Assembly (NCBI RefSeq): GCF_024297185.1
Contig: NZ_JANCTD010000001.1
Location: forward strand, 248,001 to 312,000
Origin: Lewinella sp. JB7
GTDB taxonomy: Bacteria > Bacteroidota > Bacteroidia > Chitinophagales > Saprospiraceae
Direction: 5' to 3'
DNA length: 64,000 bases
Part shown: one piece after another, positions 1-9,275 of the stretch
How the letters are laid out: the number at the start of each line of letters is the position of its first letter
Position numbering within the stretch: the stretch's first letter is position 1
Notes under the pieces: generated by a model
What the model saw: only the letters and a program-made list of their open reading frames with translations
Database searches by the model: none
What the model was told of the DNA's origin: nothing
Translations under genes and position numbers: made by a program

Positions 1-516
1 GTCGTTCGGTCCGTACAGGTTCGTCGGCATCACGGAGATGAAATCGCAACCGTACTGTGCCCGGTAGGCATCGCATAGTTTGATCCCCGTGATCTTAGCG
101 ATCGCGTAAGGTTCGTTGGTAGGTTCGAGCGGGCCGGTGAGCAGAGCGTCTTCCGTGAGGGGTTGGGGGGCCAGTTTCGGGTAGATGCAGGAGGAGCCGA
201 GAAACTGCAGCTTCTTCACTCCGTGCACCCGGGCGGCCTCGATCACGTTGGCCTCGATCATGAGGTTGTCGTAGAGGAACTGCCCGCGGTAGACGTTATT
301 CGCCAGGATCCCCCCCACCTTCGCGGCGGCCAGGAACACGTAGTCCGGCTGTTCGGCGGCGAAAAATTCGTTCACCGCGCGTTGGTCGCGCAGGTCGAGT
401 TCGCTGCTCGTGCGGGTAATCAGGTTATCGTAGCCATCGGCGCGCAGTTTGCGGGCAATGGCCGAGCCCACCATACCGCGGTGGCCCGCGACGTAGATTT
501 TATCGGTTGGGGTCAT
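1..516 (-). CDS. fcl: GDP-L-fucose synthase, 3' part cut by window start
   Basis: Short-chain dehydrogenase/reductase-type epimerase-reductase that converts GDP-4-keto-6-deoxymannose to GDP-L-fucose in the cytoplasm. I translated this from the ATG at 514-516; 172 codons lie inside the window and the C-terminal part is missing. The N-terminus carries the Rossmann motif GHRGMVG (residues 11-17), the family signature AAAKVGGI, the serine motif LGSSCIYPK, and the catalytic pair Tyr137-x3-Lys141 (YAIAK), at almost the same numbering as the E. coli enzyme. It follows ugd by 18 bases on the same strand. Its partner gmd lies 6 kb upstream at 6630, separated by the DUF1800/DUF1501 unit, although the two are commonly adjacent. 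Together they make the fucose donor for the polysaccharide locus. Identification is secure; only the C-terminus cannot be checked. Confidence 0.93.
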   Translation of the reverse strand, partial: MTPTDKIYVAGHRGMVGSAIARKLRADGYDNLITRTSSELDLRDQRAVNEFFAAEQPDYVFLAAAKVGGILANNVYRGQFLYDNLMIEANVIEAARVHGVKKLQFLGSSCIYPKLAPQPLTEDALLTGPLEPTNEPYAIAKITGIKLCDAYRAQYGCDFISVMPTNLYGPND

Positions 517-534
517 GTAATTTTGCTTTAACGG

Positions 535-1851
535 CTAGCTGACCACGGGTTGGCGACCGATGCTGTCGTAGTGGAAGCCGGCCTCCTGCATCCGCTCCAG
601 GTCGTAGAGGTTACGGCCGTCGAAGATGATGGGAGCGTTCAGTAGGCTCTTCATCTTTTCGAAGTCGGGCGTGCGGAACACGCTCCACTCCGTCACGATG
701 GCCAGAGCGTCGGCGCCCTCGAGGGCTTCGTACTGGTCTTCGCAGAAGGTCACCTTGTCCCCGTACAGCTTGCGCACGTGCTCGGTGGCTTCCGGATCGA
801 ATGCTCGCACCTGCGCGCCCGCCTCCAGGAGCCGGTCGATGGTGTAGAGGGCCGGAGCTTCCCGGATATCGTCCGTGTTGGGTTTGAAGGCCAGTCCCCA
901 GAGCGCGATGGTCTTACCCTTGAGGTCTTCCCCGAAGTGCGCCTCCAGCTTGTCGGCGATGCGGAAGCGTTGCTTGGTATTGACGCTCATGACCGCGTTG
1001 AGGATGCGGAAGTCGTAGTCGTGCTGGCCGGCCGTGTGCGCGAGCGCCTGCACGTCCTTGGGGAAGCAGGAACCGCCGTAGCCGACACCGGGGAACAGGA
1101 AGCGCTTACCGATGCGCGTATCGCTGCCCATGCCCTTGCGGACCGCGTCGACGTCGGCGCCGGCCTTCTCGCAGAGGTTGGCGATCTCGTTCATGAAGGA
1201 GATCCGCGTAGCCAGGTAAGAGTTGGCGGCGTACTTCGTCATCTCGGCCGAACGCAGGTCCATGAAGATGATGGGGTTGCCCGAGCGTACGAAGGGTTCG
1301 TACAGCCGGCGCATCTTCTCTTCGGCCTTCTTGCTGTCGGTGCCGATAACGACGCGGTCGGGTTTGAGAAAGTCGTCGACCGCTACACCTTCCCGCAGGA
1401 ACTCCGGGTTGGAGACCACGTCGAACAGGCTCTCGTCGAGGTTCTCGGCGAGGGCGGCGTGCACCTTCTCCGCCGTGCCCACGGGTACGGTACTCTTATC
1501 GATCACGATGGTATACTTCGTGATGATCTTGGAGAGGTCCTGGGCGACGCCGAGGATGTAGCGCAGATCGGCCGATCCGTCCTCTCCCGGAGGAGTGGGC
1601 AGGGCCAGGAAGATGATGTCGGAAGCATCGACGGCTTCCTTCAGATCGGTGGTAAACTTGAGGCGTCCCTGCCGCTGATTGCGCTCGAAGAGCACGTCCA
1701 GGTCGGGTTCGTAGATGGGCACCTGGCCCTGCTTCATTTTCTCTACTTTGTTCGCGTCGATATCGACGCAAATCACTTCGTTGCCGGTTTCGGCGAAGCA
1801 TGTTCCGGTTACGAGTCCGACGTATCCGGTTCCAACTACTGCAATTTTCAT
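535..1851 (-). CDS. ugd: UDP-glucose 6-dehydrogenase
   Basis: NAD-dependent four-electron oxidation of UDP-glucose to UDP-glucuronate, supplying uronic acid and the precursor for UDP-xylose. The 438-residue protein starts MKIAVVGTGYVG with the dinucleotide-binding GxGYVG at residues 7-12. An in-frame ATG 60 bases upstream would add a 20-residue tail absent from the family, so I chose the ATG at 1851. The catalytic cysteine lies in GYGGSCFPKD (Cys262), and the middle helix with SNPEFLREG and KYAANSYLA is typical of the UDP-Glc/GDP-Man dehydrogenase family. Length is normal. It lies between the UDP-xylose synthase gene and fcl, with 101 and 18 bases to its neighbours, and is probably co-transcribed with both. 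Confidence 0.95.
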   Translation of the reverse strand: MKIAVVGTGYVGLVTGTCFAETGNEVICVDIDANKVEKMKQGQVPIYEPDLDVLFERNQRQGRLKFTTDLKEAVDASDIIFLALPTPPGEDGSADLRYILGVAQDLSKIITKYTIVIDKSTVPVGTAEKVHAALAENLDESLFDVVSNPEFLREGVAVDDFLKPDRVVIGTDSKKAEEKMRRLYEPFVRSGNPIIFMDLRSAEMTKYAANSYLATRISFMNEIANLCEKAGADVDAVRKGMGSDTRIGKRFLFPGVGYGGSCFPKDVQALAHTAGQHDYDFRILNAVMSVNTKQRFRIADKLEAHFGEDLKGKTIALWGLAFKPNTDDIREAPALYTIDRLLEAGAQVRAFDPEATEHVRKLYGDKVTFCEDQYEALEGADALAIVTEWSVFRTPDFEKMKSLLNAPIIFDGRNLYDLERMQEAGFHYDSIGRQPVVS

Positions 1852-1952
1852 AGTGTGGGGTTTTTGAAAAGGGGTTAGCGGCGGGTCCGCGGGAGCAACG
1901 TAGCTCATCAAAAGCCATGCCCGTGGGTACCCGCCCGAATGGTTATTAAGGG

Positions 1953-2915
1953 TTATTTGTTGTTTTCGGCGTCCGCCCGGGCCACGGCTTCCCGGAAGTA
2001 GGGGAGGGTGCGCCGGAGTCCTTCCTCCCGGCTCACCCGGGGAGACCAGCCCAGAATCTCGCGGGCACGGGTAATGTCGGGCTGCCGCACCTTAGGATCG
2101 TCCACGGGCAGCGGACGACGGTCGAGGTGGGCGTCGGGGTTCCCGACGAGTTCGAGGATCTCCTCGGCGAACTGCATGATGGTCGTTTCATCCTGGTTGC
2201 CGATGTTGACCGGTTGGGCGTAGTCACTCATCAGCAGGCGGTAGATCCCCTCTACCAGGTCATCGACGTAGCAGAAGGAACGCGTTTGGCTACCGTCGCC
2301 GAAGACGGTGAGGCCCTGGCCGCGGATCGCCTGGCTGAAGAAGGCGGGCAGTACGCGGCCGTCGTTGAGGCGCATACGGGGACCGTAGGTATTGAAGATG
2401 CGGACGATACGCGTTTCCACGCCGTGGAAGGTGTGGTAGGCCATCGTCATGGCTTCCTGGAAACGCTTGGCCTCGTCGTACACGCCCCGCGGGCCGACGG
2501 GGTTCACGTTGCCCCAGTAGTTCTCCTGCTGCGGGTGCTCGAGGGGGTCGCCGTAGACCTCGCTGGTGGAGGCGATCAGCATCCGGGCGTTCTTGGCCTT
2601 GGCCAAACCGAGGAGGTTGTGGGTGCCGAGACTGCCGACCTTCAGCGTCTGGATGGGCATTTTGAGGTAATCGATCGGGCTTGCCGGGCTGGCGAAGTGA
2701 AGGATGTAGTCCAGCTCCCCGGGAACGTGTACGAATTTACTGACGTCGTGGTAGTAAAATTCGAATTCCTTCCGGGGCATCAGGTGGGCAATGTTGTCCA
2801 TCGAACCGGTGATCAGGTTGTCCATACCAATGACGTGGAAACCTTCCGCGATAAAGCGATCGGATAGGTGAGAACCCAAAAAGCCGGCCGCGCCGGTGAT
2901 CAATACCTTTTTCAT
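1953..2915 (-). CDS. UDP-glucuronate decarboxylase (UDP-xylose synthase)
   Basis: SDR-family enzyme expected to oxidise and decarboxylate UDP-glucuronate to UDP-xylose. The 320-residue protein has GAAGFLG at residues 8-14, the UXS-type segment [24 protein letters not shown] followed by [11 protein letters not shown], and the catalytic Tyr146-x3-Lys150 (YDEAK). These strings distinguish UXS from dTDP-glucose dehydratases and UDP-glucose epimerases, which is the main alternative. It lies just upstream of ugd, whose product is its substrate, supporting the assignment. The start ATG at 2915 gives the usual N-terminus MKKVLITG. A terminator belonging to the preceding gene lies between 2946 and 2981, so uxs-ugd-fcl probably has its own weak promoter or depends on read-through; I see no clear TAnnTTTG element in the short leader. 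Confidence 0.9.
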   Translation of the reverse strand: MKKVLITGAAGFLGSHLSDRFIAEGFHVIGMDNLITGSMDNIAHLMPRKEFEFYYHDVSKFVHVPGELDYILHFASPASPIDYLKMPIQTLKVGSLGTHNLLGLAKAKNARMLIASTSEVYGDPLEHPQQENYWGNVNPVGPRGVYDEAKRFQEAMTMAYHTFHGVETRIVRIFNTYGPRMRLNDGRVLPAFFSQAIRGQGLTVFGDGSQTRSFCYVDDLVEGIYRLLMSDYAQPVNIGNQDETTIMQFAEEILELVGNPDAHLDRRPLPVDDPKVRQPDITRAREILGWSPRVSREEGLRRTLPYFREAVARADAENNK

Positions 2916-2945
2916 GTAACTGGGGTTGTAAATAGTGGGGGGCGG

Positions 2946-2981
2946 AAAAGGAAAACCAGGGAGGTCTTAGACCCCCCTGGT
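2946..2981 (-). terminator. Rho-independent terminator after the DUF1501 gene
   Basis: Reading the minus strand, a stem with arms at 2969-2981 and 2955-2967 (13 positions, one mismatch, tiny loop around 2968) is followed by a T-rich run (TTTTCCTTTT, plus-strand 2946-2955). It lies 59 bases past the stop of the DUF1501 gene and just before the UDP-xylose synthase gene, so it should end the DUF1800-DUF1501 transcript. Confidence 0.75.
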
Positions 2982-3039
2982 AACCATTAAATAGTCGAGT
3001 GTATTATTTGTTAAGTACCGTTTTGTTTTTCGCCGTAGC

Positions 3040-4632
3040 CTAGTTGAATGACACCTCACGCGTCAGTGCGGCGCCGGAATCAGTAGCCAGGCGTAACACG
3101 TAAGTTCCCGAGGGTAAGCGGCTCGGACGGGTGAAGAGCTTGTGGTCGCCCTTGCCGTCGACTCCGATCTCGTTGGCGAGTACCAGGCGACCGCGACCGT
3201 CGAAGAGGGAGTACCGCAGGCGGTTGCTGCCCGGGCTGTCGACGGCGATGAGGATGTCCCGGGGGTCCGAACCCGGATAGGGCTGGCCGATCGTCCATCC
3301 GTCTTCCGTCGACTCATCGGTATCCGCCGAGGCCTGCTCGTTACACTTGTTGGTCAGGGGCAGGTACTTGAAGTCGTCGTACAGCAGGCTCTTCACCTGG
3401 GTGGTGCGCACGTTGAACCAGTCTACGAGGATCGATCCGTACACGTCCCGGAAATCGAACTGCATGGGTACGCCGTCGCTTTGGGAAACGTCCTTGTTGA
3501 TCTGGACGTTATCCCCGGTTACGGGGTTGTTGATACAGCTGCCGAAGAGGAACATCGGGCCGGCCGAACCGTGATCGGTACCGAAGCTGGCGTTGGGGCG
3601 GATCCGGCGACCGAACTCGCTGAAGGTCAGTCCCAGTACGCGCTCTTCCAGCCCCTGGGCCTTCAGATCGTTCTGAAAATCGCTAATGGCACGGCTGACG
3701 TCGCTGAGGAGTTGGGCGTGGGTACCCGTGGCGGTGTTGCTCTCGAATACCTGACCGGCGTGGGTGTCGAAGCCGTTCATGTAGACGGTGTACACCTTCG
3801 ACTGCAATCCGCCGCTGATCATGCGGGCAACCTTCTTGAGCTGCTCACCCAGCGGGTTCGTGGAGTTCTTGGGGTAGAGATTCTCATCCCGGTACCGGTA
3901 GGTCACGGCGTTGCGGCCACGGTCGGCGGCTTCCTTGATTACGTCGTTGTAGCTGTTCGTCTGCCGCATGGTGGTGCGGATGAAGGCCAGCTCGTCGCCG
4001 TACTTGTCGTCGGACATCAGGCTGTTCGACATGGCCAGCGTGCGGACGTTATCGGGGTCGAGTACGGTCTGGCTGAAGTTGATCTCCGGTCCCTCGCAGG
4101 TGGGGTGGGCAACGTCGCCGATGGAAACGGCCGGGGGGTGGGGCTTGTCCGAGCTGGGGTAGCCCACCGGGTAGCCGGCGTACTGAGTATCGAGGTAGCG
4201 GCCCATCCAGCCGGAGGTGACGAACTCGTCCGCGGCGGATCCACTGGTGTAGATGTCGGTCGAACGGAAGTGGCTCCGGTTCTGGTTGGGATAGCCGACG
4301 CTCTGGATGATGCCGAGGCGGCCGTCGGTAAAGAGATTCCGCATGTCGCCCATTTGTGGGTGAAGTGCGAGAGTATCGTTCAGCTTTACCGTCTTCTTCT
4401 CCTCGATCATGATGCTCTTACGCACCGCGCTGAGGCCGGAGTACTGGTCGAGGGGGATGACGGTATTGAGGCCGTCGTTGCCTCCGAAGAGGTGGACGAT
4501 CACCAGGATGCGGTCGGATTCCGGCGCGATCATGGAAGTGAAGCGCGAGGAACTGGCCCTGATACCGGTGATGGGGACGAGTGCGGGAATGCTGAAGGCT
4601 GCCGCCGTCTGTAGGAAATTTCTACGTTTCAT
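3040..4632 (-). CDS. DUF1501 family protein with T9SS sorting domain
   Basis: Secreted member of the DUF1501 family, which is related to alkaline-phosphatase/sulfatase folds; its biochemical role is unknown. The N-terminus MKRRNFLQTAAAFSIPALVP is a Tat-like signal (RRNFL followed by a hydrophobic stretch). The central body has the family elements LVIVHLFGGNDGLN-like near residue 50 and LTFSEFGRRI near residue 340, followed by DHGSAGPMFLFG. Residues from about 460 to 530 form a T9SS type A sorting domain: SLFDGRGRLV, LPSGTYVLRL and a basic-ended tail. The gene begins 12 bases after the DUF1800 gene, the pairing usual in Bacteroidota and Planctomycetota, and ends before a strong terminator. Export to the cell surface or outside is therefore likely. 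Length 530 is normal for family plus tail. Confidence 0.9.
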   Translation of the reverse strand: MKRRNFLQTAAAFSIPALVPITGIRASSSRFTSMIAPESDRILVIVHLFGGNDGLNTVIPLDQYSGLSAVRKSIMIEEKKTVKLNDTLALHPQMGDMRNLFTDGRLGIIQSVGYPNQNRSHFRSTDIYTSGSAADEFVTSGWMGRYLDTQYAGYPVGYPSSDKPHPPAVSIGDVAHPTCEGPEINFSQTVLDPDNVRTLAMSNSLMSDDKYGDELAFIRTTMRQTNSYNDVIKEAADRGRNAVTYRYRDENLYPKNSTNPLGEQLKKVARMISGGLQSKVYTVYMNGFDTHAGQVFESNTATGTHAQLLSDVSRAISDFQNDLKAQGLEERVLGLTFSEFGRRIRPNASFGTDHGSAGPMFLFGSCINNPVTGDNVQINKDVSQSDGVPMQFDFRDVYGSILVDWFNVRTTQVKSLLYDDFKYLPLTNKCNEQASADTDESTEDGWTIGQPYPGSDPRDILIAVDSPGSNRLRYSLFDGRGRLVLANEIGVDGKGDHKLFTRPSRLPSGTYVLRLATDSGAALTREVSFN

Positions 4633-4644
4633 GGGAGTCAGGGT

Positions 4645-6270
4645 TTATTGGAGTTGGAATTCGGCAAAGCCAACGAGCGTTTTAAAGAAGTCGCGCAGCC
4701 GGTCGTCTACGGGACGCGCATAGGTGTCTACCCCAGGATTTTGAATGTACTTGGTCACCTGCCATTTCCACTCACTGATGTCGGCACCCCGGGTGATCTT
4801 GTTGATCAGCAGGTTTCGCTGAGAAGTGGAGATCGGGCGGGGCAGGAAGACGAGGATCGTCTCGTCGACCACCTTATTAAGATCGTAAGGGTCGGTCAGG
4901 GACGTGATGTATCCGTAGTAGTTGAGGTCGATCCGGTCACCCTTGATGTGGTAGTCCTCATCCAGCAGGTTGTCTATGGCGATCTTGTCGCGCGACTGCA
5001 TGAGGGCGGGGCTCAACCAGTGACGGTAATACTGCGGGGAGTCGTAGTACGCCTTCCAACCGGAGATGGTGGGGGGCTCCAGAAATTCAAGTTGCAGTTC
5101 GGAACAGTAATTGGCATACTGATCGCCCAGTTCGTACCGACGCTGCAGATTGAGGGTCTTGGTTTCGTGCCAGAACTCTCCGAGGGGGCGCAGCAGGCTG
5201 CACAGGTAGTCGTGAGGGTTCTTGATGATGGCCCCGCGGGTAGACTTCTCGTAGAAGTGCTGCGAACCGAGCAACTGGTACAGTACCGGCTTGATCTCGA
5301 AATTATTGGAGATCAGGGTATCGGCCAGTGGGTGGATGACGTGGGCCAGTACGTCGGAATCAATCTCGTAGTAGACGAAGTAACGGTACAGCCGCTTACA
5401 GAAGTTCAGAGCGGTGGCCTTGTAACTGAACAGGATGTCGATGACCTGCTTGTACTCGTTGGAGCCGCCGTTGCGGATCACCTTGTTGCCGAGGCGGTGA
5501 CTCAGTTGCTTGTCGCCGGTGTCGTGGGTAGCGCTGTCGAAGTAGCTCTCCACCGGGATATTATCGTCGCTGTAGAGGAAGTCCTTGTTGCGCCATCCGG
5601 TGAGGGCGCGGGCCAGTGCCGCTACGTCCTGTTCGGTGTAGTTGGTGTAATCGCCTTCCGCCACCTGCTCGCCCTTGCCCAGGGTGAAAAGCTCCATGAG
5701 CTCACGGGCGTAGTTCTCGTTGGGGTTCTTGCTGTCGTTGGTGTGCCCGTCGAGGCAGAACAACATGCGGGGCTCGACCGTGATCCGCTGGATCATGGTG
5801 CGGAAGTTACCCACGGCCATTTCCTGGTACAGACGCAGCTGGCGGTACATCGCCCGGTGGTCGGTGATGGGACCCGAGATGGCGAAGTAGTTCAACCAGA
5901 AAAAGCACATTCTTTCCTGAATGTTGGTCTGGTCGACCCGCATCATGTTATTGTAGTACCATCCCTTAAGGGACTGGCCGCGGTAGCGGTTATCGCCACG
6001 ATAGCTGGAATTCACCCAGGTCTGTCCCAGTTGAATGTACTCGTCGTAATCGTTCCGGTATTTGACCGGGGGGGAGGGAATCGGGGCTTCCTTCAGCAGG
6101 AGGTCCAGCGTAGCCTTGAGACCGGCTTTCTGAGCTGTTTTAATCTCTTTGAGCGAAGGACCTAAAACCGTACGGCGGAGAAGGTGAGCAGCTTTTTCGA
6201 GATCCCATTCCCCAGTATAGGGAGAGATCGGAGAAGCAGCAGTAGTCTGCTGCGTGGACTGTTTAGACAA
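4645..6270 (-). CDS. DUF1800 family protein
   Basis: Member of DUF1800, a family of unknown function almost always encoded next to DUF1501 proteins. The 541-residue product shows the hallmark LEKAAHLLRRTVLGPS near the N-terminus, ERMCFFWLNYFA near residue 120, then NENYARELMELFTLG and ALARALTGWR near residues 185-230, and PHDYLCSLLRPLGE near residue 350. No signal peptide is visible; the start is a TTG at 6268-6270, because no in-frame ATG occurs before residue 109. A good promoter lies 130-165 bases upstream. The gene is first in a two-gene unit with the DUF1501 gene. Inserted between gmd and the UDP-xylose synthase gene, it is probably not part of polysaccharide synthesis itself. Function is unknown. 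Confidence 0.88.
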   Translation of the reverse strand: MSKQSTQQTTAASPISPYTGEWDLEKAAHLLRRTVLGPSLKEIKTAQKAGLKATLDLLLKEAPIPSPPVKYRNDYDEYIQLGQTWVNSSYRGDNRYRGQSLKGWYYNNMMRVDQTNIQERMCFFWLNYFAISGPITDHRAMYRQLRLYQEMAVGNFRTMIQRITVEPRMLFCLDGHTNDSKNPNENYARELMELFTLGKGEQVAEGDYTNYTEQDVAALARALTGWRNKDFLYSDDNIPVESYFDSATHDTGDKQLSHRLGNKVIRNGGSNEYKQVIDILFSYKATALNFCKRLYRYFVYYEIDSDVLAHVIHPLADTLISNNFEIKPVLYQLLGSQHFYEKSTRGAIIKNPHDYLCSLLRPLGEFWHETKTLNLQRRYELGDQYANYCSELQLEFLEPPTISGWKAYYDSPQYYRHWLSPALMQSRDKIAIDNLLDEDYHIKGDRIDLNYYGYITSLTDPYDLNKVVDETILVFLPRPISTSQRNLLINKITRGADISEWKWQVTKYIQNPGVDTYARPVDDRLRDFFKTLVGFAEFQLQ

Positions 6271-6402
6271 ATCTTCGGTATTTAAATGTAAAACAATCAG
6301 GTGAGGCCCCCGCGACTTGCGTCGTTGGAACTAATCTTGAGAGCTTTGCAAATTGGAATACCGTTAGAAGGCGTGTCATACCCAGGATTTCTCCCGGCGG
6401 CC

Positions 6403-6434
6403 CAAAATTACAAGGACCGTGTCTAAAAACCAAA
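6403..6434 (-). promoter_or_regulatory. Promoter of the DUF1800-DUF1501 unit
   Basis: On the minus strand TTTG (plus 6431-6434) is followed after 20 bases by TAATTTTG (plus 6403-6410). This fits the Bacteroidota primary-sigma consensus TTTG-N19-21-TAnnTTTG. Transcription would start near 6396 and leave a leader of about 125 bases before the TTG start at 6270. It is the best promoter match I found in the window. The rest of the 359-base gap 6271-6629 holds the hairpin at 6564-6618 and nothing else that I recognise. Confidence 0.7.
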
Positions 6435-6563
6435 TCGTACATCAAAAACGGGAGCGAATCCGCCCCAAATCCGGCTTTCATCCCGGATGATTTCCGGCAA
6501 TACAGACCCAAAACGGTCGCTATCGCTGGAAGGCAGCCGGTAATCGGCCGTCGAATATATAAA

Positions 6564-6618
6564 CCTCCCGACCAAAGAATTTATTTTGTAGCTGACAAAA
6601 ATATTCACGGTCGGGAGG
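6564..6618 (-). terminator. Long hairpin just after gmd, probable terminator
   Basis: Perfect 10-base arms at 6609-6618 and 6564-6573 enclose a 35-base AT-rich loop that itself pairs through its TTTTGT and ACAAAA segments around CAGCT. The structure starts 12 bases after the gmd stop and is followed on the minus strand by the weakly T-rich TTTATATATT. It probably ends the long polysaccharide transcript. The tail is poorer than in a classical terminator, so RNA processing or stability is an alternative role. Confidence 0.55.
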
Positions 6619-6629
6619 CTCTTTCCTGA

Positions 6630-7745
6630 TTATTCGTACTGATTGCGCACTTCAAACCCTTCCCGCTTCAGCAGCTGGTCGCGACGGAACAGCGTGACGT
6701 CAGCACGTACCATTTCGGAACACATGGCGGCCAGGTCGTAAGTGTGCTTCCAGTTGAGCTTCTCCTGCGCTTTGGTCGGATCGCCGAGCAACAATTCCAC
6801 TTCGGTGGGGCGGAAGTAGCGCGGGTCAACGGATACCACTTTGGTGCCGACCGCCAGCGGAAAGTCGTCGTTGTGTACCTCGGAGATGATGCCTACTTCG
6901 TCGACACCTTCCCCCCGGAACTCCAGTTCGACTCCAACTTCCCGGAAGGACATCCGTACGAAGTCGCGCACGCGGGTCGTAATGCCGGTAGCGAGCACGA
7001 AGTCATCCGGTTCATCGTGCTGCAGAATTCGCCACATACCCTCTACGTAGTCCTTGGCGTGACCCCAGTCGCGCTGGGCGTCGAGGTTGCCGAGAAACAG
7101 TTCGTCCTGTAGGCCGAGGGAAATCTTGGCCACGGCCCGCGTGATCTTGCGCGTCACGAAGGTTTCTCCCCGGAGCGGGCTTTCGTGGTTAAACAGGATG
7201 CCGTTGCAGGCAAACATGCCGTAGGCTTCCCGATAATTTACCGTAATCCAGTAGGCGTACAGCTTAGCGACGGCGTAGGGGGAACGGGGATAGAAGGGGG
7301 TCGTCTCCGACTGGGGTACCTCCTGCACCAGTCCGTAAAGTTCCGACGTGGAGGCCTGGTAAAATTTGGTCTTCTCCGTGAGTCCCAACAGCCGGATGGC
7401 CTCCAGCAGGCGGGTGGTGCCGATGCCGTCGGCGTCGGCGGCGTATTCCGGCATGTCGAAGCTCACCTTGACGTGGCTCATGGCCGCCAGGTTGTAGATC
7501 TCGTCGGGCTGTACTTCCTGGACGATGCGAACCAAATTCGTAGAGTCGGTAAGGTCGCCGTAGTGAAGGATCAGGTTCCGCTCCGAAACATGGGGGTCCT
7601 GGTATAGGTGATCGATGCGGTCAGTATTGAACTGGGAGGCGCGGCGCTTGATGCCGTGCACCTCGTAACCCTTGCTGAGCAACAGCTCGGTTAGGTAGGC
7701 GCCGTCCTGACCGGTTACGCCGGTTATAATGGCCTTCTTTGACAT
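6630..7745 (-). CDS. gmd: GDP-mannose 4,6-dehydratase
   Basis: Converts GDP-D-mannose to GDP-4-keto-6-deoxy-D-mannose, the step before GDP-L-fucose synthase. The 371-residue protein has GVTGQDG at residues 9-15 and Tyr157-x3-Lys161 (YAVAK), the same numbers as in the E. coli enzyme, plus the family strings [26 protein letters not shown] and [16 protein letters not shown]. Start ATG at 7745. It is the last gene of the main polysaccharide transcript, 111 bases after the sugar transferase gene, and is followed by a hairpin. Its partner fcl lies further on at 1-516. Neither mannose-1-phosphate guanylyltransferase nor phosphomannomutase genes are seen in the window, so GDP-mannose must come from elsewhere. 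Confidence 0.96.
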   Translation of the reverse strand: MSKKAIITGVTGQDGAYLTELLLSKGYEVHGIKRRASQFNTDRIDHLYQDPHVSERNLILHYGDLTDSTNLVRIVQEVQPDEIYNLAAMSHVKVSFDMPEYAADADGIGTTRLLEAIRLLGLTEKTKFYQASTSELYGLVQEVPQSETTPFYPRSPYAVAKLYAYWITVNYREAYGMFACNGILFNHESPLRGETFVTRKITRAVAKISLGLQDELFLGNLDAQRDWGHAKDYVEGMWRILQHDEPDDFVLATGITTRVRDFVRMSFREVGVELEFRGEGVDEVGIISEVHNDDFPLAVGTKVVSVDPRYFRPTEVELLLGDPTKAQEKLNWKHTYDLAAMCSEMVRADVTLFRRDQLLKREGFEVRNQYE

Positions 7746-7856
7746 ATTTTTTGGTTATGAAGGGTAAGTGTGAAAAGAAAGGGGGAGCGGAGGGGCCAAA
7801 TAGCTCCGACTCCGACACCCCCTCGTGAGGTCACCCTCAATGTGTAGATGTTTACC

Positions 7857-9275
7857 TTATAGCGCGTTTTCTTCGCCCTTAATTGCGTTGTAGACGGTCA
7901 TTACTACGCAGCGAATGTCCATCAGCAAGCTCCAGTTCTCCAGGTACCACACATCGTACTCGACGCGCTTTTCCATTTTCCAAACCTCGTCGGTCGGTCC
8001 GCGGTAACCGTTGATCTGGGCCAGGCCCGTCACACCCGGCTTTACCTTATGCCGGATCATGAAGGTGTCGATGATGCGGGCGTACTCCTCCGTATGCTTG
8101 ACCATGTGGGGGCGAGGGCCTACTACCGACATCTGACCCAGGAATACGTTGATGAACTGCGGAAACTCGTCCAGACTGGTCCGCCGGAGGAATGCCCCGA
8201 CCTTGGTGATCCGATCGTCGCCGCGGGTAGCCTGCTTTTCGTTGGCGCGCTCGTTGATGCGCATGGAGCGGAACTTCCACATCCGGAACACATTATTGCG
8301 GTAACCGGTCCGTTCCTGACGGAAGAAGATGGGACCGGGATCCTCGCGGTAGATGGCGATGGCTACGATCGGCATCAGGATAGGAAAGATGAACAGAATC
8401 ACCAGGGAACTGACGATGATGTCGAAGGTGCGCTTGATGAACTTGTTGCGCAGGGCCATCAGCGGTTCCTCCTTGAGCGTCAGCATGGACAGGTCGCCCA
8501 ACTGCTGGCACTTGTACGTGCGGGGGAAGAGGGTAGTCTCCCGGGGAGCTACCTCGACGTCGATGAACTGGGTTTCACAGATGCGCATGATCTCGCGCTC
8601 TTCCTTGAGGGAAAGGTCGCTGTGAAAGAAGATCAGCTTGTCGATGTTGGGCCGGCTGAGTAGGTACGACTTCAGTTCCTCGTACTTACCGATGTTGGAT
8701 ACGTTAGCGTGGGGAGTGTTGCCGAACCGGCCGACGAATTCCGCGCTGCCCGGAAAGCAGTAGTCAAAGGCCTTGAAGAGCTGCTGTAGGTTCTCGGCCT
8801 TTCCTCCGACAATCACGTAGCGAAACTTCTCGAACGGACTCTCCTCCCGCAGGCGGTGGAACACTCGTCCGGTGGAGACCAGTATCAGGGCCAGACCGTG
8901 AGCCAGTAGAATGAAGGGGGTGTACGGGGCCTCCTGCAGCACGTTGTAGTAAAACAGGGAGGTGAAAGACAGCAGGAAGATCAGGATCTTGAAGACCTTG
9001 GAGAGTTGTTGCTCCATTCTTACCCGCTCGTACCATCGGTAAGCGTCAAAGTAAACGCAGAGCCAGCCCCATGCGATATTGACGAACACGACCAGGGCGA
9101 GGTTGCGCCCGTTGATCACGCTGTCGTAATCAAAGACGCCATAAGTGATCAGACTCGCCAGGAAAAAGGAGAGGTTGATCAGTATAAAATCCGTAGCGAT
9201 AAGGTCATAACGGTGCGGAGTCGCCCGCAGCACCCTCGTATGCGAGGACGCGTTTAACTGGGATGAGATTTCCAT
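7857..9275 (-). CDS. Undecaprenyl-phosphate sugar-phosphate transferase (WcaJ/WbaP type)
   Basis: Initiating enzyme that transfers a hexose-1-phosphate from a UDP-sugar to undecaprenyl phosphate at the inner membrane. The 472-residue protein has about four N-terminal membrane helices (residues 25-125), a Rossmann-like CoA-binding domain (about 150-260), a further helix (about 285-310) and the bacterial sugar transferase domain. Conserved strings include KRTFDIIVS, DPGPIFFRQERTG, FRMWKFRSM, RRTSLDEFPQFINVF, SVVGPRPHM and KPGVTGLAQINGYRG. This is the polyisoprenyl-phosphate hexose-1-phosphate transferase family; glucose or galactose is the likely sugar, but sequence alone does not decide. Its start overlaps the end of the preceding glycosyltransferase gene by 22 bases, so the two are translationally linked. 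Confidence 0.92.
   Translation of the reverse strand: MEISSQLNASSHTRVLRATPHRYDLIATDFILINLSFFLASLITYGVFDYDSVINGRNLALVVFVNIAWGWLCVYFDAYRWYERVRMEQQLSKVFKILIFLLSFTSLFYYNVLQEAPYTPFILLAHGLALILVSTGRVFHRLREESPFEKFRYVIVGGKAENLQQLFKAFDYCFPGSAEFVGRFGNTPHANVSNIGKYEELKSYLLSRPNIDKLIFFHSDLSLKEEREIMRICETQFIDVEVAPRETTLFPRTYKCQQLGDLSMLTLKEEPLMALRNKFIKRTFDIIVSSLVILFIFPILMPIVAIAIYREDPGPIFFRQERTGYRNNVFRMWKFRSMRINERANEKQATRGDDRITKVGAFLRRTSLDEFPQFINVFLGQMSVVGPRPHMVKHTEEYARIIDTFMIRHKVKPGVTGLAQINGYRGPTDEVWKMEKRVEYDVWYLENWSLLMDIRCVVMTVYNAIKGEENAL

Noticed and set aside
778-1878. A 366-codon plus-strand frame opposite ugd.
   Set aside because: Antisense to a well-defined enzyme, with composition typical of a shadow frame in high-GC DNA.
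3040-6270. DUF1800-DUF1501 pair as a transposon.
   Set aside because: No transposase, inverted terminal repeats or target duplications could be seen at its borders.
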